The translations under genes were made by a program, and so were the position numbers. Below, piece by piece: positions 16,898-25,255 of a stretch of 51,143 bases of DNA; the first letter of the stretch is position 1; each line of letters opens with the position of its first letter. Source of the stretch: a bacterium (GTDB lineage Bacteria; Verrucomicrobiota; Verrucomicrobiia; Limisphaerales; UBA11358); NCBI GenBank assembly GCA_021817945.1, contig JAKAFL010000027.1:1-51143 (forward strand), in the 5' to 3' direction. The notes beneath the pieces are model-generated. The model was not told where the DNA came from. It was given only the letters and a program-made list of their open reading frames with translations, and did not search any database.

Positions 16898-17959
16898 TCA
16901 ACTCCTTATCCACAAAAACAACGCGGTAATTAAAATATTGACCAAAGCGAGCGGGATGAAGGTTCTCCAACCCAAATCCATCAATTGATCGTAACGAAAA
17001 CGCGGGAACATCCATCGGACCCAGATGAACAAGGTCATCAGGATGCAAACCTTCACCAGGAAGATCAGAATGTGGGCAATGCCCGCAACAAGGGTTGTGG
17101 CCGGATGATCCAGGCCGAAGACGGGCAGCGACCAACCCCCAAAAAACAGGGTCACCATCATTCCCGCCGAGGCGGTCATGTTGGAATACTCAGCAAGGAA
17201 AAACAGGGCGAACTTCATGGAGCTGTACTCGGTGTGGTAGCCCCCCACCAATTCAGTCTCAGCCTCGGGCAGGTCAAAGGGGGTGCGGTTGGTCTCAGCA
17301 AAACTGGCCACCAGAAAAATAATCAACGATAGTGGGGCATAAAAGAATAGCCAGCCATGCTGTGCCTGCCAATTAATGATCTGCGTGAGGTTCAAACTCC
17401 CTGCGATCAGAAAAACAGGGATGACACTCATGCCCATGGAGATTTCATAGGAAATCATCTGCGCGCTGGAGCGGATGCCCCCAAACATGGGATATTTTGA
17501 ATTGGCGGCATAGCCTGCCAGAACAATCCCATAAACCCCCAGTGAGACGATTCCGAACGTGTAAAGAATGCCCACATTCAGGTCGGCAATAACCATTTTC
17601 TGATGGCCCAGGTAGGACCCGAATGGGAGAACCGCAACCACGAGGATCGAGGGGATGACTGACACCGCCGGGGCAAGCCAGAAATAGATTTTGCGAACCC
17701 CTGCCGGGGTAAAATCCTCTTTGAGCATGAATTTGAGACCGTCAGCGGCAGGCTGAAAGATGCCCCATCGGGTGAGGAGCGTCCCCAGCACGGGGACGTA
17801 CTTAATGAAGGGCGGAGCGGTGCGGTTGGGGCCGACACGGTCCTGAATCCACGCGGATATTTTTCGTTCAGCCAAAACAGCATAACCGGCGATTGTGTGG
17901 AGCAATCCCAGCACGGCTACGATTTTGACCAGGGTAAAGATGATGAAGTTCCAATCCAT
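16898..17959 (-). CDS. nuoH: NADH-quinone oxidoreductase subunit H
   Basis: A 353-residue membrane subunit of complex I that forms much of the quinone chamber. Conserved loops are visible: AERKISAWIQDRVGPNR after the first helix, the EISMGMSVIPVF segment, and the acidic loop ETNRTPFDLPEAETELVGGYHTEYSSMKFALFF, one of the most conserved stretches in the family. About eight transmembrane helices. A 128-base gap separates its start from nuoG, longer than the other gaps in this part of the operon. Confidence 0.97.
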   Translation of the reverse strand: MDWNFIIFTLVKIVAVLGLLHTIAGYAVLAERKISAWIQDRVGPNRTAPPFIKYVPVLGTLLTRWGIFQPAADGLKFMLKEDFTPAGVRKIYFWLAPAVSVIPSILVVAVLPFGSYLGHQKMVIADLNVGILYTFGIVSLGVYGIVLAGYAANSKYPMFGGIRSSAQMISYEISMGMSVIPVFLIAGSLNLTQIINWQAQHGWLFFYAPLSLIIFLVASFAETNRTPFDLPEAETELVGGYHTEYSSMKFALFFLAEYSNMTASAGMMVTLFFGGWSLPVFGLDHPATTLVAGIAHILIFLVKVCILMTLFIWVRWMFPRFRYDQLMDLGWRTFIPLALVNILITALFLWIRS

Positions 17960-18087
17960 TGTGCTTGTTCAAGATTGCGTGGACCATTGAGCCTGCCGCA
18001 AGGTCGGCTGGTTCAACTGCGCCGCAAGGTTTGGGATCATTGATTTCAAATTATTGGTCTTGGGGTTCAATGCGTTGGGTGGGTTGG

Positions 18088-19776
18088 CTAGATTGGGACC
18101 GTTTTGCCGGAATCACCGAGATCAGCCCATTTCAGGCCGTGAAACGCCTCAATATCCGCCGCCATCTGGTTGAACAAACCCTCAATGGAGGAGAACCCGT
18201 TGCTTCCGCCAAGTTGCTCGATGATTTCATGGAGGAATTCCCATTCGGCGCGGGCTTCGCCGGGCGGTTCCACGGCTTTCATGAATTTTTGCACGCGGCC
18301 CTTGCCATTGGTAAAGGATCCGCGCTTTTCAAAGTGAGCACAACCTGGCAGTAGAAAATGAGCCAGCGCGGTGGTGGCGTTGGGCAGTATATCGCTGACA
18401 ACCAGAAGGTCCAGCTTGGCCAGCAAATCAGGCCCGATTCCGTGCAAGGTGACATCCTCCCCGAACACCAAAAGGGCTTTGATACGGCCCGATTGGATGC
18501 CCTGGGCAATTTGACCAATGTGCGAACCCATCTCCGTGTAGCAGATGCGCGTCAAACGGGCGCCGTTGGAGTTGGGATTGCCGTCCGCGCTGACAAGCAG
18601 GCGATCTGCCTCGCCCTGTCTTGGCACCGAGTCGCTCAAGGCACCCAGGCGGGACTTGAGCTTGGAGAGAAGCCACAATTCCTCATTGGTCTGGCGCGCG
18701 GAAGCCACAATGGCCACTGACCCCTGGGCGGCCTTTTTAAGGCTCGCAGCGATTTCATGCACAGCCGCCGTCCACGTTCCGGGACGGTTGCGGATCTGAA
18801 CCTGTTTGAGACGATCCTGGCGCCCGACCCATTTGTAATTCAATCGCCCGGAGTCACACATCCACGTGGCATTGACGGCATCGTTTTGACGGGGCTCAAG
18901 CCGGTAAATCTTCTCCTCCCTGGAACCGACCACCACATTGCAGCCGGTGGCACAACTGGAGCATACGCTTTTGGTTTCCTTGAGGAACCAAACCCGCATT
19001 TGAAAGCGAAAATCCTTTGAAGTAAGGGCGCCGACCGGGCAGATGTCCACCGTGTTGAGGGTGTAATTGTTATCAAACGGCATCCCGGGAAAGGTGGCAA
19101 TGGTGTTGAAACTGCCCCGGTTGACAATGCCCAAGGCATCATCCCCCGCTATATCCCGGGTGAACCGGATGCAACGGGTGCAGAGAATGCAGCGCTCGGC
19201 ATCCAGCATGATCCGGGGCCCCAAGTCAACCGCCTTGGGCTTATGAACCTTGGCCTCCACAAACCGTCCAGCGCTCTGGCCGTAATCCACGGAGTATTCC
19301 TGCAATTTGCACTCGCCAGCCTGGTCGCAAATGGGGCAATCCAATGGGTGATTGATGAGGAGGGATTCCAAAACGCCTTCCCGCATTTGTTTCACACCGG
19401 GCGTGGATGTGTAGATTTCCATACCAGGGGAGACAGGCGTGGCGCAGGCAATGGCAGGGCGAGGAGATTTGGAAATCTTGGGAGATCCATCCGCATTCAA
19501 CAATGGCTTGCGATCCGGTCCCATGGCCGGCGTGCCAAACTCGACCAAACACATGCGGCAATTCCCCACCACGGGAAGTTTGGGATGGTAGCAATAGTGC
19601 GGCACATCCCGGCGCGCGATTTCGCACGCTTGAATCATGGTGGTTGGCACCGGCTTGCCGGTAATGGGATCCGGCATGGTCCTGGGCACGGCTATCTCGT
19701 GTCCATCCACCTTGACCTTGATGGATTCCACTGCGGGCTTTTCGGGACTGGTTGCAATTGTGGCGGCGTTTGACAT
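18088..19776 (-). CDS. nuoG: NADH-quinone oxidoreductase subunit G
   Basis: A 562-residue iron-sulfur subunit of the NADH-dehydrogenase module. Ligands for four clusters can be read: N1b (C62, C73, C76, C111), N4/N5-type His-Cys site (H143, C147, C150, C156), a second 4Fe-4S site (C196, C199, C202, C246) and an extra site C272-x2-C275-x3-C279...C307, matching the off-path N7 cluster known from E. coli and Thermus. The C-terminal molybdopterin-oxidoreductase-like part is short (about 240 residues) compared with E. coli NuoG (about 900 in all). ATG 19776 lies five bases past the nuoF stop. Confidence 0.96.
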   Translation of the reverse strand: MSNAATIATSPEKPAVESIKVKVDGHEIAVPRTMPDPITGKPVPTTMIQACEIARRDVPHYCYHPKLPVVGNCRMCLVEFGTPAMGPDRKPLLNADGSPKISKSPRPAIACATPVSPGMEIYTSTPGVKQMREGVLESLLINHPLDCPICDQAGECKLQEYSVDYGQSAGRFVEAKVHKPKAVDLGPRIMLDAERCILCTRCIRFTRDIAGDDALGIVNRGSFNTIATFPGMPFDNNYTLNTVDICPVGALTSKDFRFQMRVWFLKETKSVCSSCATGCNVVVGSREEKIYRLEPRQNDAVNATWMCDSGRLNYKWVGRQDRLKQVQIRNRPGTWTAAVHEIAASLKKAAQGSVAIVASARQTNEELWLLSKLKSRLGALSDSVPRQGEADRLLVSADGNPNSNGARLTRICYTEMGSHIGQIAQGIQSGRIKALLVFGEDVTLHGIGPDLLAKLDLLVVSDILPNATTALAHFLLPGCAHFEKRGSFTNGKGRVQKFMKAVEPPGEARAEWEFLHEIIEQLGGSNGFSSIEGLFNQMAADIEAFHGLKWADLGDSGKTVPI

Positions 19777-19781
19777 GGCAA

Positions 19782-21215
19782 TCAATGGTGTGCGGCAGCC
19801 TCGGCTGGGGCCTTGGCAAGTTCGTTGCCCTGCCCGGCGCGGCGTTCTTCATCGGTTTTTCCCTTGGCAACAAATTCGTCCTTGAATTTTGCCACAAAAC
19901 TTTGAACCGGCCACGAACAGGCTTCGCCAAAGGCGCAAATGGTGCGGCCCCCGGGAATGTTGTCCGCGATCTTCAACAAATAATCCGCATCACCGGCCCT
20001 CCCCTCCCCATGCGTCAGCCGATGGAGGGTTTTGCTCATCCACAAGGACCCTTCGCGGCAGGGTGTGCATTGGCCGCAGCTTTCGTGGGCGTAAAATTCG
20101 CTGATATTGGCCAGGGCCTCCACGATATCCGTGGAATCATCCATGACAATGATGGCGCTCGAACCGCTCATGGAACCTGCGGCGGCGAGGGAATCAAAAT
20201 CGTAAGGGAGGTCCAGCATGTCGGTTTCCACCAGTGTTTCCCGACCCTCGGCATCCTTTTTCTTGAGCTTGAATTTTTCGCCAGCCTTGAAAACCTTGGC
20301 TGAGGAACCGCCAGGAATCACAGCCTTGAGGGTTCGGCCATCGCGCAAACCACCGCCAAATTGCGGGTCAAAAATCAATTCACGCATGGTTGCCTTGCCC
20401 ACCTCGATTTCATAATAACCCGGTTTGCGCACGTGGCCGCTGAGGCTGACAATGCGTGTGCCCGTGTTGTTGGGTGTGCCAAGCCTGGCAAACTCATTTC
20501 CGCCCATGGCCACAATGTGCTTCACATTGCACAGGGTCTCCACGTTGTTGACGATGGTGGGACACATCCACAGGCCCAGCACGGCGGGGAAATAAGGAGG
20601 CTTGATGCGGGGATAAGGCCGCTTGCCTTCCAGAGACTCGATCAGGCCGGTTTCCTCGCCGCAAATGTAGGCGCCAGCGCCGCGGTGCACGTGGATTTCC
20701 AAGTCGTAACCCGAACCCAGGATGTTCCGGCCAATGAAATTCCTCGCCCTGGCTTCGCGAAGCGCCTCATTCAGAATGCGGGCTCCATCCACCATCTCAC
20801 CACGGATGTAAATGTAGGCAAGGTGAACATCGTTGGCAAAGCAGGCAATAGCCATGCCCTCGATCAACTGGTGCGGATCCTTGTACATGATCTGCCGGTC
20901 CTTGAATGTTCCCGGCTCCGATTCATCGGCATTGCAAATCAGGTAGATGGGCTTTCCGCTTTTCCGGTCCACGAAACTCCACTTCAAGCCGCAGGAAAAA
21001 CCCGCGCCACCGCGCCCCCGAAGCCCGGAGATTTTGACTTCCTCGCGTATTTGCTCCTGTGCCGTCATCTTTTTGCCGTCGGGCAAATCCCTGGCTGGCA
21101 TGTGCAGGGCCTTGCCCAGCGTCTGGTATCCGCCATGATGCAGGTAGGAGTCCAAGTCCCGTCCGTAACCGGGGGCATCCGCGTGTTTTAATATTAATTT
21201 ATATTCCTGCGCCAT
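19782..21215 (-). CDS. nuoF: NADH-quinone oxidoreductase subunit F
   Basis: A 477-residue flavoprotein that oxidises NADH through FMN and passes electrons to cluster N3. The FMN/NADH glycine-rich loop GLRGRGGAGF is at 64-73, NADESEPGTFKDR at 95-107, GAYICGEETGLIESLEG near 181-197. Cluster N3 ligands are C380, C383, C386 (ESCGQCTPCREG) and C427. Residues about 306-335 hold a lysine/glutamate-rich insertion (KAGEKFKLKKKDAEGRE) in the position where most homologues have a short loop. ATG 21215 is chosen because AAGGTG precedes it by about six bases. A tRNA-Gln gene on the other strand separates it from nuoE. Confidence 0.97.
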   Translation of the reverse strand: MAQEYKLILKHADAPGYGRDLDSYLHHGGYQTLGKALHMPARDLPDGKKMTAQEQIREEVKISGLRGRGGAGFSCGLKWSFVDRKSGKPIYLICNADESEPGTFKDRQIMYKDPHQLIEGMAIACFANDVHLAYIYIRGEMVDGARILNEALREARARNFIGRNILGSGYDLEIHVHRGAGAYICGEETGLIESLEGKRPYPRIKPPYFPAVLGLWMCPTIVNNVETLCNVKHIVAMGGNEFARLGTPNNTGTRIVSLSGHVRKPGYYEIEVGKATMRELIFDPQFGGGLRDGRTLKAVIPGGSSAKVFKAGEKFKLKKKDAEGRETLVETDMLDLPYDFDSLAAAGSMSGSSAIIVMDDSTDIVEALANISEFYAHESCGQCTPCREGSLWMSKTLHRLTHGEGRAGDADYLLKIADNIPGGRTICAFGEACSWPVQSFVAKFKDEFVAKGKTDEERRAGQGNELAKAPAEAAAHH

Positions 21216-21265
21216 AACAACACCTTGACTATTCAAAAAATCGCTCTATTTTCTGCGTTCCATCC

Positions 21266-21339
21266 TGCCCGATGGTGTAACGGTAGCACAACAGACTCTG
21301 AATCTGTTTGTCATGGTTCAAATCCATGTCGGGCAACCA
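21266..21339 (+). tRNA. tRNA-Gln (anticodon CTG), CCA encoded
   Basis: A full cloverleaf is readable. The acceptor stem TGCCCGA pairs with TCGGGCA. The D arm contains GGTGTAACGGTAGCAC. The anticodon stem ACAGA/TCTGT encloses loop CTCTGAA, with anticodon CTG. The T arm is CATGG-TTCAAAT-CCATG. Discriminator A is followed by a genomically encoded CCA (21337-21339). It sits on the plus strand in the nuoE-nuoF gap of a minus-strand operon, so nuo read-through transcripts carry its antisense. Glutamine tRNAs read by CTG serve the CAG codon. Confidence 0.95.
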
Positions 21340-21439
21340 TTTTTCAAAACTGCGGTCATCTGTCATTTTTTCAAAATTCCCACGTTGCGTCCCGTCCCGC
21401 GCCAGGTTCACGGCCAGCAAACGAGCTCATTTCCAGAGC

Positions 21440-21952
21440 TTATTTGCACGCGGACGTGATGGCATCCGCCTTTTCCAGGGTGACACCCTCGTGAAAATGA
21501 TCATTGCACATCATGACCGGGGCCGTTCCGCAACTGGCCAGGCATTCCACAAATTCCACCGTGAACCTGCCATCCTTCGTGGTTTGCGGTCCATGCGCAT
21601 GCGCGTCCAATCCCAACCGGTCGCACAAATGGCGGTGAAGCCCATAGGCTCCGCCCAACGCGCAACTCAACGTGCGGCACACCTTGAGTTGATACCTGCC
21701 CATGGGTTGCTGGCGCAACATGGGGTAAAATGTCAGAATCTCAAAAAGGTTGATCGGAGGCAACTCCAGCTTCCTGGCCGCCCAAAGGATCGCATCCTGT
21801 GATATCCACCCAAATTTTTCCTGGATGGCGTGCAACACCATGAGCGAAGCCGCACGCTTGACTGGATAGTGGGAAATCAATTCATCCACTTCCGCCTCAA
21901 GTTCCTTGCTGGCATTAAAACTCATCACGTTTAAATTGTTCTGGTTGATCAT
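21440..21952 (-). CDS. nuoE: NADH-quinone oxidoreductase subunit E
   Basis: A 170-residue thioredoxin-fold subunit of the NADH-dehydrogenase module holding 2Fe-2S cluster N1a. Ligands C92, C97 (CRTLSC) and C137, C141 (CLASC) are present. The N-terminal helical part contains HAIQEKFGWIS, typical of the family. Start choice is uncertain: ATG 21952 follows nuoD by 46 bases and gives normal length; ATG 21925 is possible; a start at 22024 would overlap nuoD and add residues without similarity. The downstream gap to nuoF contains a tRNA gene. Confidence 0.95.
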   Translation of the reverse strand: MINQNNLNVMSFNASKELEAEVDELISHYPVKRAASLMVLHAIQEKFGWISQDAILWAARKLELPPINLFEILTFYPMLRQQPMGRYQLKVCRTLSCALGGAYGLHRHLCDRLGLDAHAHGPQTTKDGRFTVEFVECLASCGTAPVMMCNDHFHEGVTLEKADAITSACK

Positions 21953-21998
21953 TGTGTCTTCGGAACAAACAGTTTTTTTGGCCAAAATCCGGCCTGCC

Positions 21999-23270
21999 TC
22001 AGCGGTCACTTTCGCCCATGACAAAATCCAGCGAACCCAGGATCACCGGCACATCGCTGATCATGTGACCGGGCATCAGTTCAGACAGGATGCTCAGGTT
22101 GATGAAACTTGGGGCGCGGATTTTCATGCGATGCGGCACGCCGCCGCCCTTGCTATGGATGTAAAAACCCAGTTCGCCCTTGGGATTTTCATGGCCAAAA
22201 TAGGTGTCGCCCGGGGGCACATTCATTCCCTCAGTGACCAGCATGAATTGATGAATGAGTTCCTCCATGCTCGATAGCACCTTTGACTTGGCAGGAAGCA
22301 CCACCTTGCCATCCGCCACGTTCACCGGCTCATGGGTTCGGTTTTCAGCCCCACCGGGAATTTTTTCCACGCACTGCGAGAGAATGCGAAGACTCTGACG
22401 CATTTCCTCCATCCGAACCAAATAGCGGTCATAACAATCACCGGCAGAACCCACAGGAATGTCAAAATCCAAATCTTTGTAGCATAGGTAGGGCTGATTT
22501 TTTCTCAAATCCCAATCTATGCCGCTTCCCCTGAGATTTGGGCCACTCAGCGCGTAATCAATCGCCATTTCCTTGGAAACAAATCCCAGATCGCGAAGAC
22601 GGTCCACCCAGATGCGATTGCGTGTCAGCAAAACTTCCACTTCGGCAATGGCTTTCGAGCATTCCTTCACAAATTGACGGACCTGATCGCACCAAGTGGG
22701 GGGAATATCGCGTGATAGACCTCCAATACGCGTGTAACTGGTGGTGAACCGCGCGCCAGAGGCCGCTTCAGCCAGATTGTATATCTTCTCACGCTCGGTG
22801 AACACCAACAGGAAAACCGTCACTGCGCCAACATCCATCGCAAAGGCCCCCAAACCCAGCAAATGAGACGAGATACGCGCCAATTCACAGCACATCACTC
22901 GAATGTACTGGCAGCGAGGAGGCAATTTATCATGAATTCCCAGCGCCTTCTCCACCGCCAACGCGTATGCCACGTTATTGGCCAAGGGCGAAAGATAGTC
23001 CAGCCGATCCGTGTAAGGGATAAACTGAGTGTAGGTCATGTTCTCGGCGATTTTTTCATCGCCGCGATGCAGATACCCCACATCAGGGTCCGCTTTTGTG
23101 ATCACTTCCCCATCCAACTCCAAGACAATGCGAAGAACACCATGCGTGGCTGGGTGGGACGGCCCCATGTTCAGCACCATGCGCTCACCCTCCATGTCGG
23201 CAAGATCATCCACTGCGTGGGCGGCACGGGTGGCGGAATCTGGAATTTGTATATCTTGAATTTGCGACAT
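21999..23270 (-). CDS. nuoD: NADH-quinone oxidoreductase subunit D
   Basis: A 423-residue 49-kDa-type subunit that lines the quinone-binding site. Family blocks are clear: NMGPSHPATHGVLRIVLELDGE near the N-terminus (the histidine and following loop contact quinone), PDVGYLHRGDEKIAE, YTDRLDYLSPL, and the C-terminal ending VMGESDR with the conserved aspartate-arginine. ATG 23270 is chosen because GGAGG precedes it by nine bases and lies in the nuoC stop region; an upstream extension of 37 residues lacks similarity. NuoC and NuoD are separate here, not fused. Confidence 0.97.
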   Translation of the reverse strand: MSQIQDIQIPDSATRAAHAVDDLADMEGERMVLNMGPSHPATHGVLRIVLELDGEVITKADPDVGYLHRGDEKIAENMTYTQFIPYTDRLDYLSPLANNVAYALAVEKALGIHDKLPPRCQYIRVMCCELARISSHLLGLGAFAMDVGAVTVFLLVFTEREKIYNLAEAASGARFTTSYTRIGGLSRDIPPTWCDQVRQFVKECSKAIAEVEVLLTRNRIWVDRLRDLGFVSKEMAIDYALSGPNLRGSGIDWDLRKNQPYLCYKDLDFDIPVGSAGDCYDRYLVRMEEMRQSLRILSQCVEKIPGGAENRTHEPVNVADGKVVLPAKSKVLSSMEELIHQFMLVTEGMNVPPGDTYFGHENPKGELGFYIHSKGGGVPHRMKIRAPSFINLSILSELMPGHMISDVPVILGSLDFVMGESDR

Positions 23271-23274
23271 GAGA

Positions 23275-23856
23275 TTAATCCTCCACGGTCCTGACCCGGG
23301 GTTCGCGGTTGATGGCTCCAGCAGGACTGGGCAAGGTGACAAATGGACCGCCTTCCAACGGGGCCGGTTTGGTAAAGGCAATTCCAGGCAGGTCCGTGGG
23401 CTTGCCCGCCAGCGGAAAATCTTTTCGCAAAGGATAATAGGAGTACCCCTCCCACATCAGAATGCGGCGCAGGTCCGGATGCCCTGTGAATCGAATGCCC
23501 ATCATGTCATACACTTCGCGTTCATGCCAATTGGCCGTGCGCCACACCGGCAAAACACTGGGCAGTTCAGATTTTTCCTCGGAAACATGGGTGATCAGCC
23601 TCCATTCCTGCCCCGTTGCCATGCTTCTCAAATGATACACCAAGGTCCAACGTGGATCAGACCCGTAATTGTCAATGCTGCTGATATCTATGAGATAATC
23701 GAAACCAAGTTGGCGCTTGGCAAAACCACAAACCGCCACCACTTCCTGACAATCGGTCAGGGTAACGGTAACTTCGCCTCGGTATTCGACCGGGTCGGAA
23801 ATCAATGCCCCGAACTTGTCCTTCAATTTTGCGATTTGTTCAGATAGTGTCACCAT
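23275..23856 (-). CDS. nuoC: NADH-quinone oxidoreductase subunit C
   Basis: A 193-residue 30-kDa-type subunit of the hydrogenase-like module of complex I. Residues about 108-150 contain WRTANWHEREVYDMMGI and the following GHPDLRRILMWEGY, the diagnostic NuoC signature, ending with HPLRKDFPL-like YPLRKDFPLAGKP. Four bases separate it from nuoD and 109 from nuoB, an unusually wide gap for the start of the operon. Confidence 0.97.
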   Translation of the reverse strand: MVTLSEQIAKLKDKFGALISDPVEYRGEVTVTLTDCQEVVAVCGFAKRQLGFDYLIDISSIDNYGSDPRWTLVYHLRSMATGQEWRLITHVSEEKSELPSVLPVWRTANWHEREVYDMMGIRFTGHPDLRRILMWEGYSYYPLRKDFPLAGKPTDLPGIAFTKPAPLEGGPFVTLPSPAGAINREPRVRTVED

Positions 23857-23965
23857 GAGTCAATCATCGGTTCAAAAACTGGCTGCAGGTTGCCAAAACG
23901 AAACCTCAATACCCTTCCCTGACAGGCCGACAAACATTCATAAGAAACTTGCAAACAGCGGGTTG

Positions 23966-24499
23966 TCAAACAGCAACCTCGCTTTTATTGAGATTCATCA
24001 GTTTCATCTTCTCAACCACAGGTTCCCTGGAAATTTTCTTTTGCAACTTCATCAGCGCGTCGAGCAGAGCTTCGGGTCGCGGTGGACAACCACTCACGTA
24101 CACATCCACCGGCACCACGTTGTCCACACCCTGCAAAACGGCGTAACTCCGGTACATACCCCCCGTGGAAGCGCAGGCACCCATGGCTATGACCCATTTA
24201 GGCTCAGGCATTTGATCGTAAATACGCTTCAAAAACCCAGCCGCCTTGTAGGTCACCGTTCCTGCCACGATCATGCAATCCGCCTGGCGTGGCGAAAAAC
24301 GCATCACTTCCGATCCAAACCTAGAGATATCAAATCGGCTGGCCCCAACAGCCATTAATTCGATGGCGCAGCAAGCCAGCCCCATTGGCATGGGCCACAC
24401 TGAATTGGCCCGAAACCAACTCAAGGCCGCATCCACCGTGGTCAAAACCACATCGCCTTCAATCTTGGTATTGTATCCGACTTCGCTTTGGGTGTGCAT
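23966..24499 (-). CDS. nuoB: NADH-quinone oxidoreductase subunit B
   Basis: A 177-residue subunit carrying cluster N2, the last iron-sulfur cluster before quinone. The ligands are the tandem C43-C44 ([10 protein letters not shown]), C109 (GACAS) and C138 (SGCPPRP). It is the first gene of this operon. In most bacteria nuoA precedes it directly, but here the upstream DNA is non-coding and nuoA lies at 43874-44275. A candidate promoter and a CRP-type palindrome lie just upstream. Confidence 0.97.
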   Translation of the reverse strand: MHTQSEVGYNTKIEGDVVLTTVDAALSWFRANSVWPMPMGLACCAIELMAVGASRFDISRFGSEVMRFSPRQADCMIVAGTVTYKAAGFLKRIYDQMPEPKWVIAMGACASTGGMYRSYAVLQGVDNVVPVDVYVSGCPPRPEALLDALMKLQKKISREPVVEKMKLMNLNKSEVAV

Positions 24500-24529
24500 G
24501 AGTTCATGGCTGCCGCATCAGCCACAGGT

Positions 24530-24557
24530 AGGATAGCCTGACACATGCTTCAGGCAA
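24530..24557 (-). promoter_or_regulatory. Candidate sigma70-type promoter for nuoB operon
   Basis: Read leftwards, TTGCCT (24557-24552) and TATCCT (24535-24530) are separated by 16 bases, about 30 bases upstream of the nuoB ATG at 24499. The match to TTGACA/TATAAT is moderate. Its support is mainly position, directly upstream of the first gene of the nuo operon and just downstream of a perfect CRP-type palindrome. Confidence 0.4.
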
Positions 24558-24562
24558 GTTAA

Positions 24563-24580
24563 TTGTGAATTTTTTCACAA
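24563..24580. promoter_or_regulatory. CRP/FNR-family operator-like palindrome upstream of nuoB
   Basis: TTGTGAATTTTTTCACAA is a perfect 7-base inverted repeat and fits the CRP consensus TGTGA-N6-TCACA exactly. It lies 63-81 bases upstream of the nuoB ATG and about six bases upstream of the candidate -35 box, where a class II-like activator would bind. Which regulator uses it is unknown; FNR-type proteins prefer TTGAT-N4-ATCAA, so CRP-like is the closer match. Confidence 0.5.
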
Positions 24581-24931
24581 AGCCCGACACCATCCTGAAA
24601 CACAAGCGGTTTTCAAACCTGTTCACGGTTTGAATGGTCCGCAAAAAACCACCCTTGACCGCTCGATTTACCCAACCCCAAATTTTTCACCGCCCACCAA
24701 AGAACTGTCATCATGGACAACTAAATGTGAAATCCAAAACCATCCTGATACAGACAAGGGTCCCGGTTTCCGGACAAAAAAGGCGAAAGTGAAGGCGTAA
24801 ATCCGGCAGCTTTCACTGAAATTGAATGCAACACCACCCCCAAGGCCATTCTTGAATGGCCATTAAGAAACCGGCACCAAATCGAAAACCCATCTCAACT
24901 GAAAATTCAATGGAACTCCAGTCCTGGCGTT
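24581..24931. other. Non-coding upstream region of the nuo operon with two further palindromes
   Basis: About 350 bases without a gene. It holds two perfect inverted repeats: TTCAAACC-7-GGTTTGAA at 24612-24634 and GGCCATTC-TT-GAATGGCC at 24844-24861. Neither is followed by a T-tract, so neither is a typical terminator; they may be regulator sites or structured leader RNA. No open frame with family features was seen. Confidence 0.45.
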
Positions 24932-25156
24932 TTACTCATTGATTCCCCAATGACGGCGGTTCGCCTGACGGTCCACAATTTCCTGTAACACCTCGGTAAC
25001 TGTTTCCGCTCGAACTCGAATATCCTCCGCCGGGTCTGAACCACGCAACTGCCCTGCGGATGGTAAAAGCGCAGGATTGGCTGTGGCCAGGGCCCCGATG
25101 GAAAACACCGAAGCGACCGATCCCTCGTTGGGCTGGGATGACGGACAAGGCTTCAT
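24932..25156 (-). CDS. Small hypothetical protein downstream of the metal ATPase
   Basis: A 74-residue frame that I do not recognise. The N-terminal half is serine/alanine/proline-rich and low in complexity; the C-terminal half (IRVRAETVTEVLQEIVDRQ then NRRHWGINE) could form a charged amphipathic helix. AGGATGTTATC precedes the ATG, giving a plausible ribosome site. It begins 99 bases after the P-type ATPase stop on the same strand and could be co-transcribed with it. No cysteine-based metal motif apart from Cys4 is present, so a metallochaperone role is not supported. It may be spurious. Confidence 0.35.
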   Translation of the reverse strand: MKPCPSSQPNEGSVASVFSIGALATANPALLPSAGQLRGSDPAEDIRVRAETVTEVLQEIVDRQANRRHWGINE

Positions 25157-25255
25157 GATAACATCCTAATCCTCTTTTGGAAAAGATGCGAGAAAAATGA
25201 GAAAAATTTACGGCCCAATTTTCGCCGCAGTGTCCTCAGTCAGCCACAGTGTGGA

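Noticed and set aside
20361-21191. Long plus-strand open frame opposite nuoF
   Set aside because: An antisense shadow of nuoF caused by codon bias; no independent start signal.
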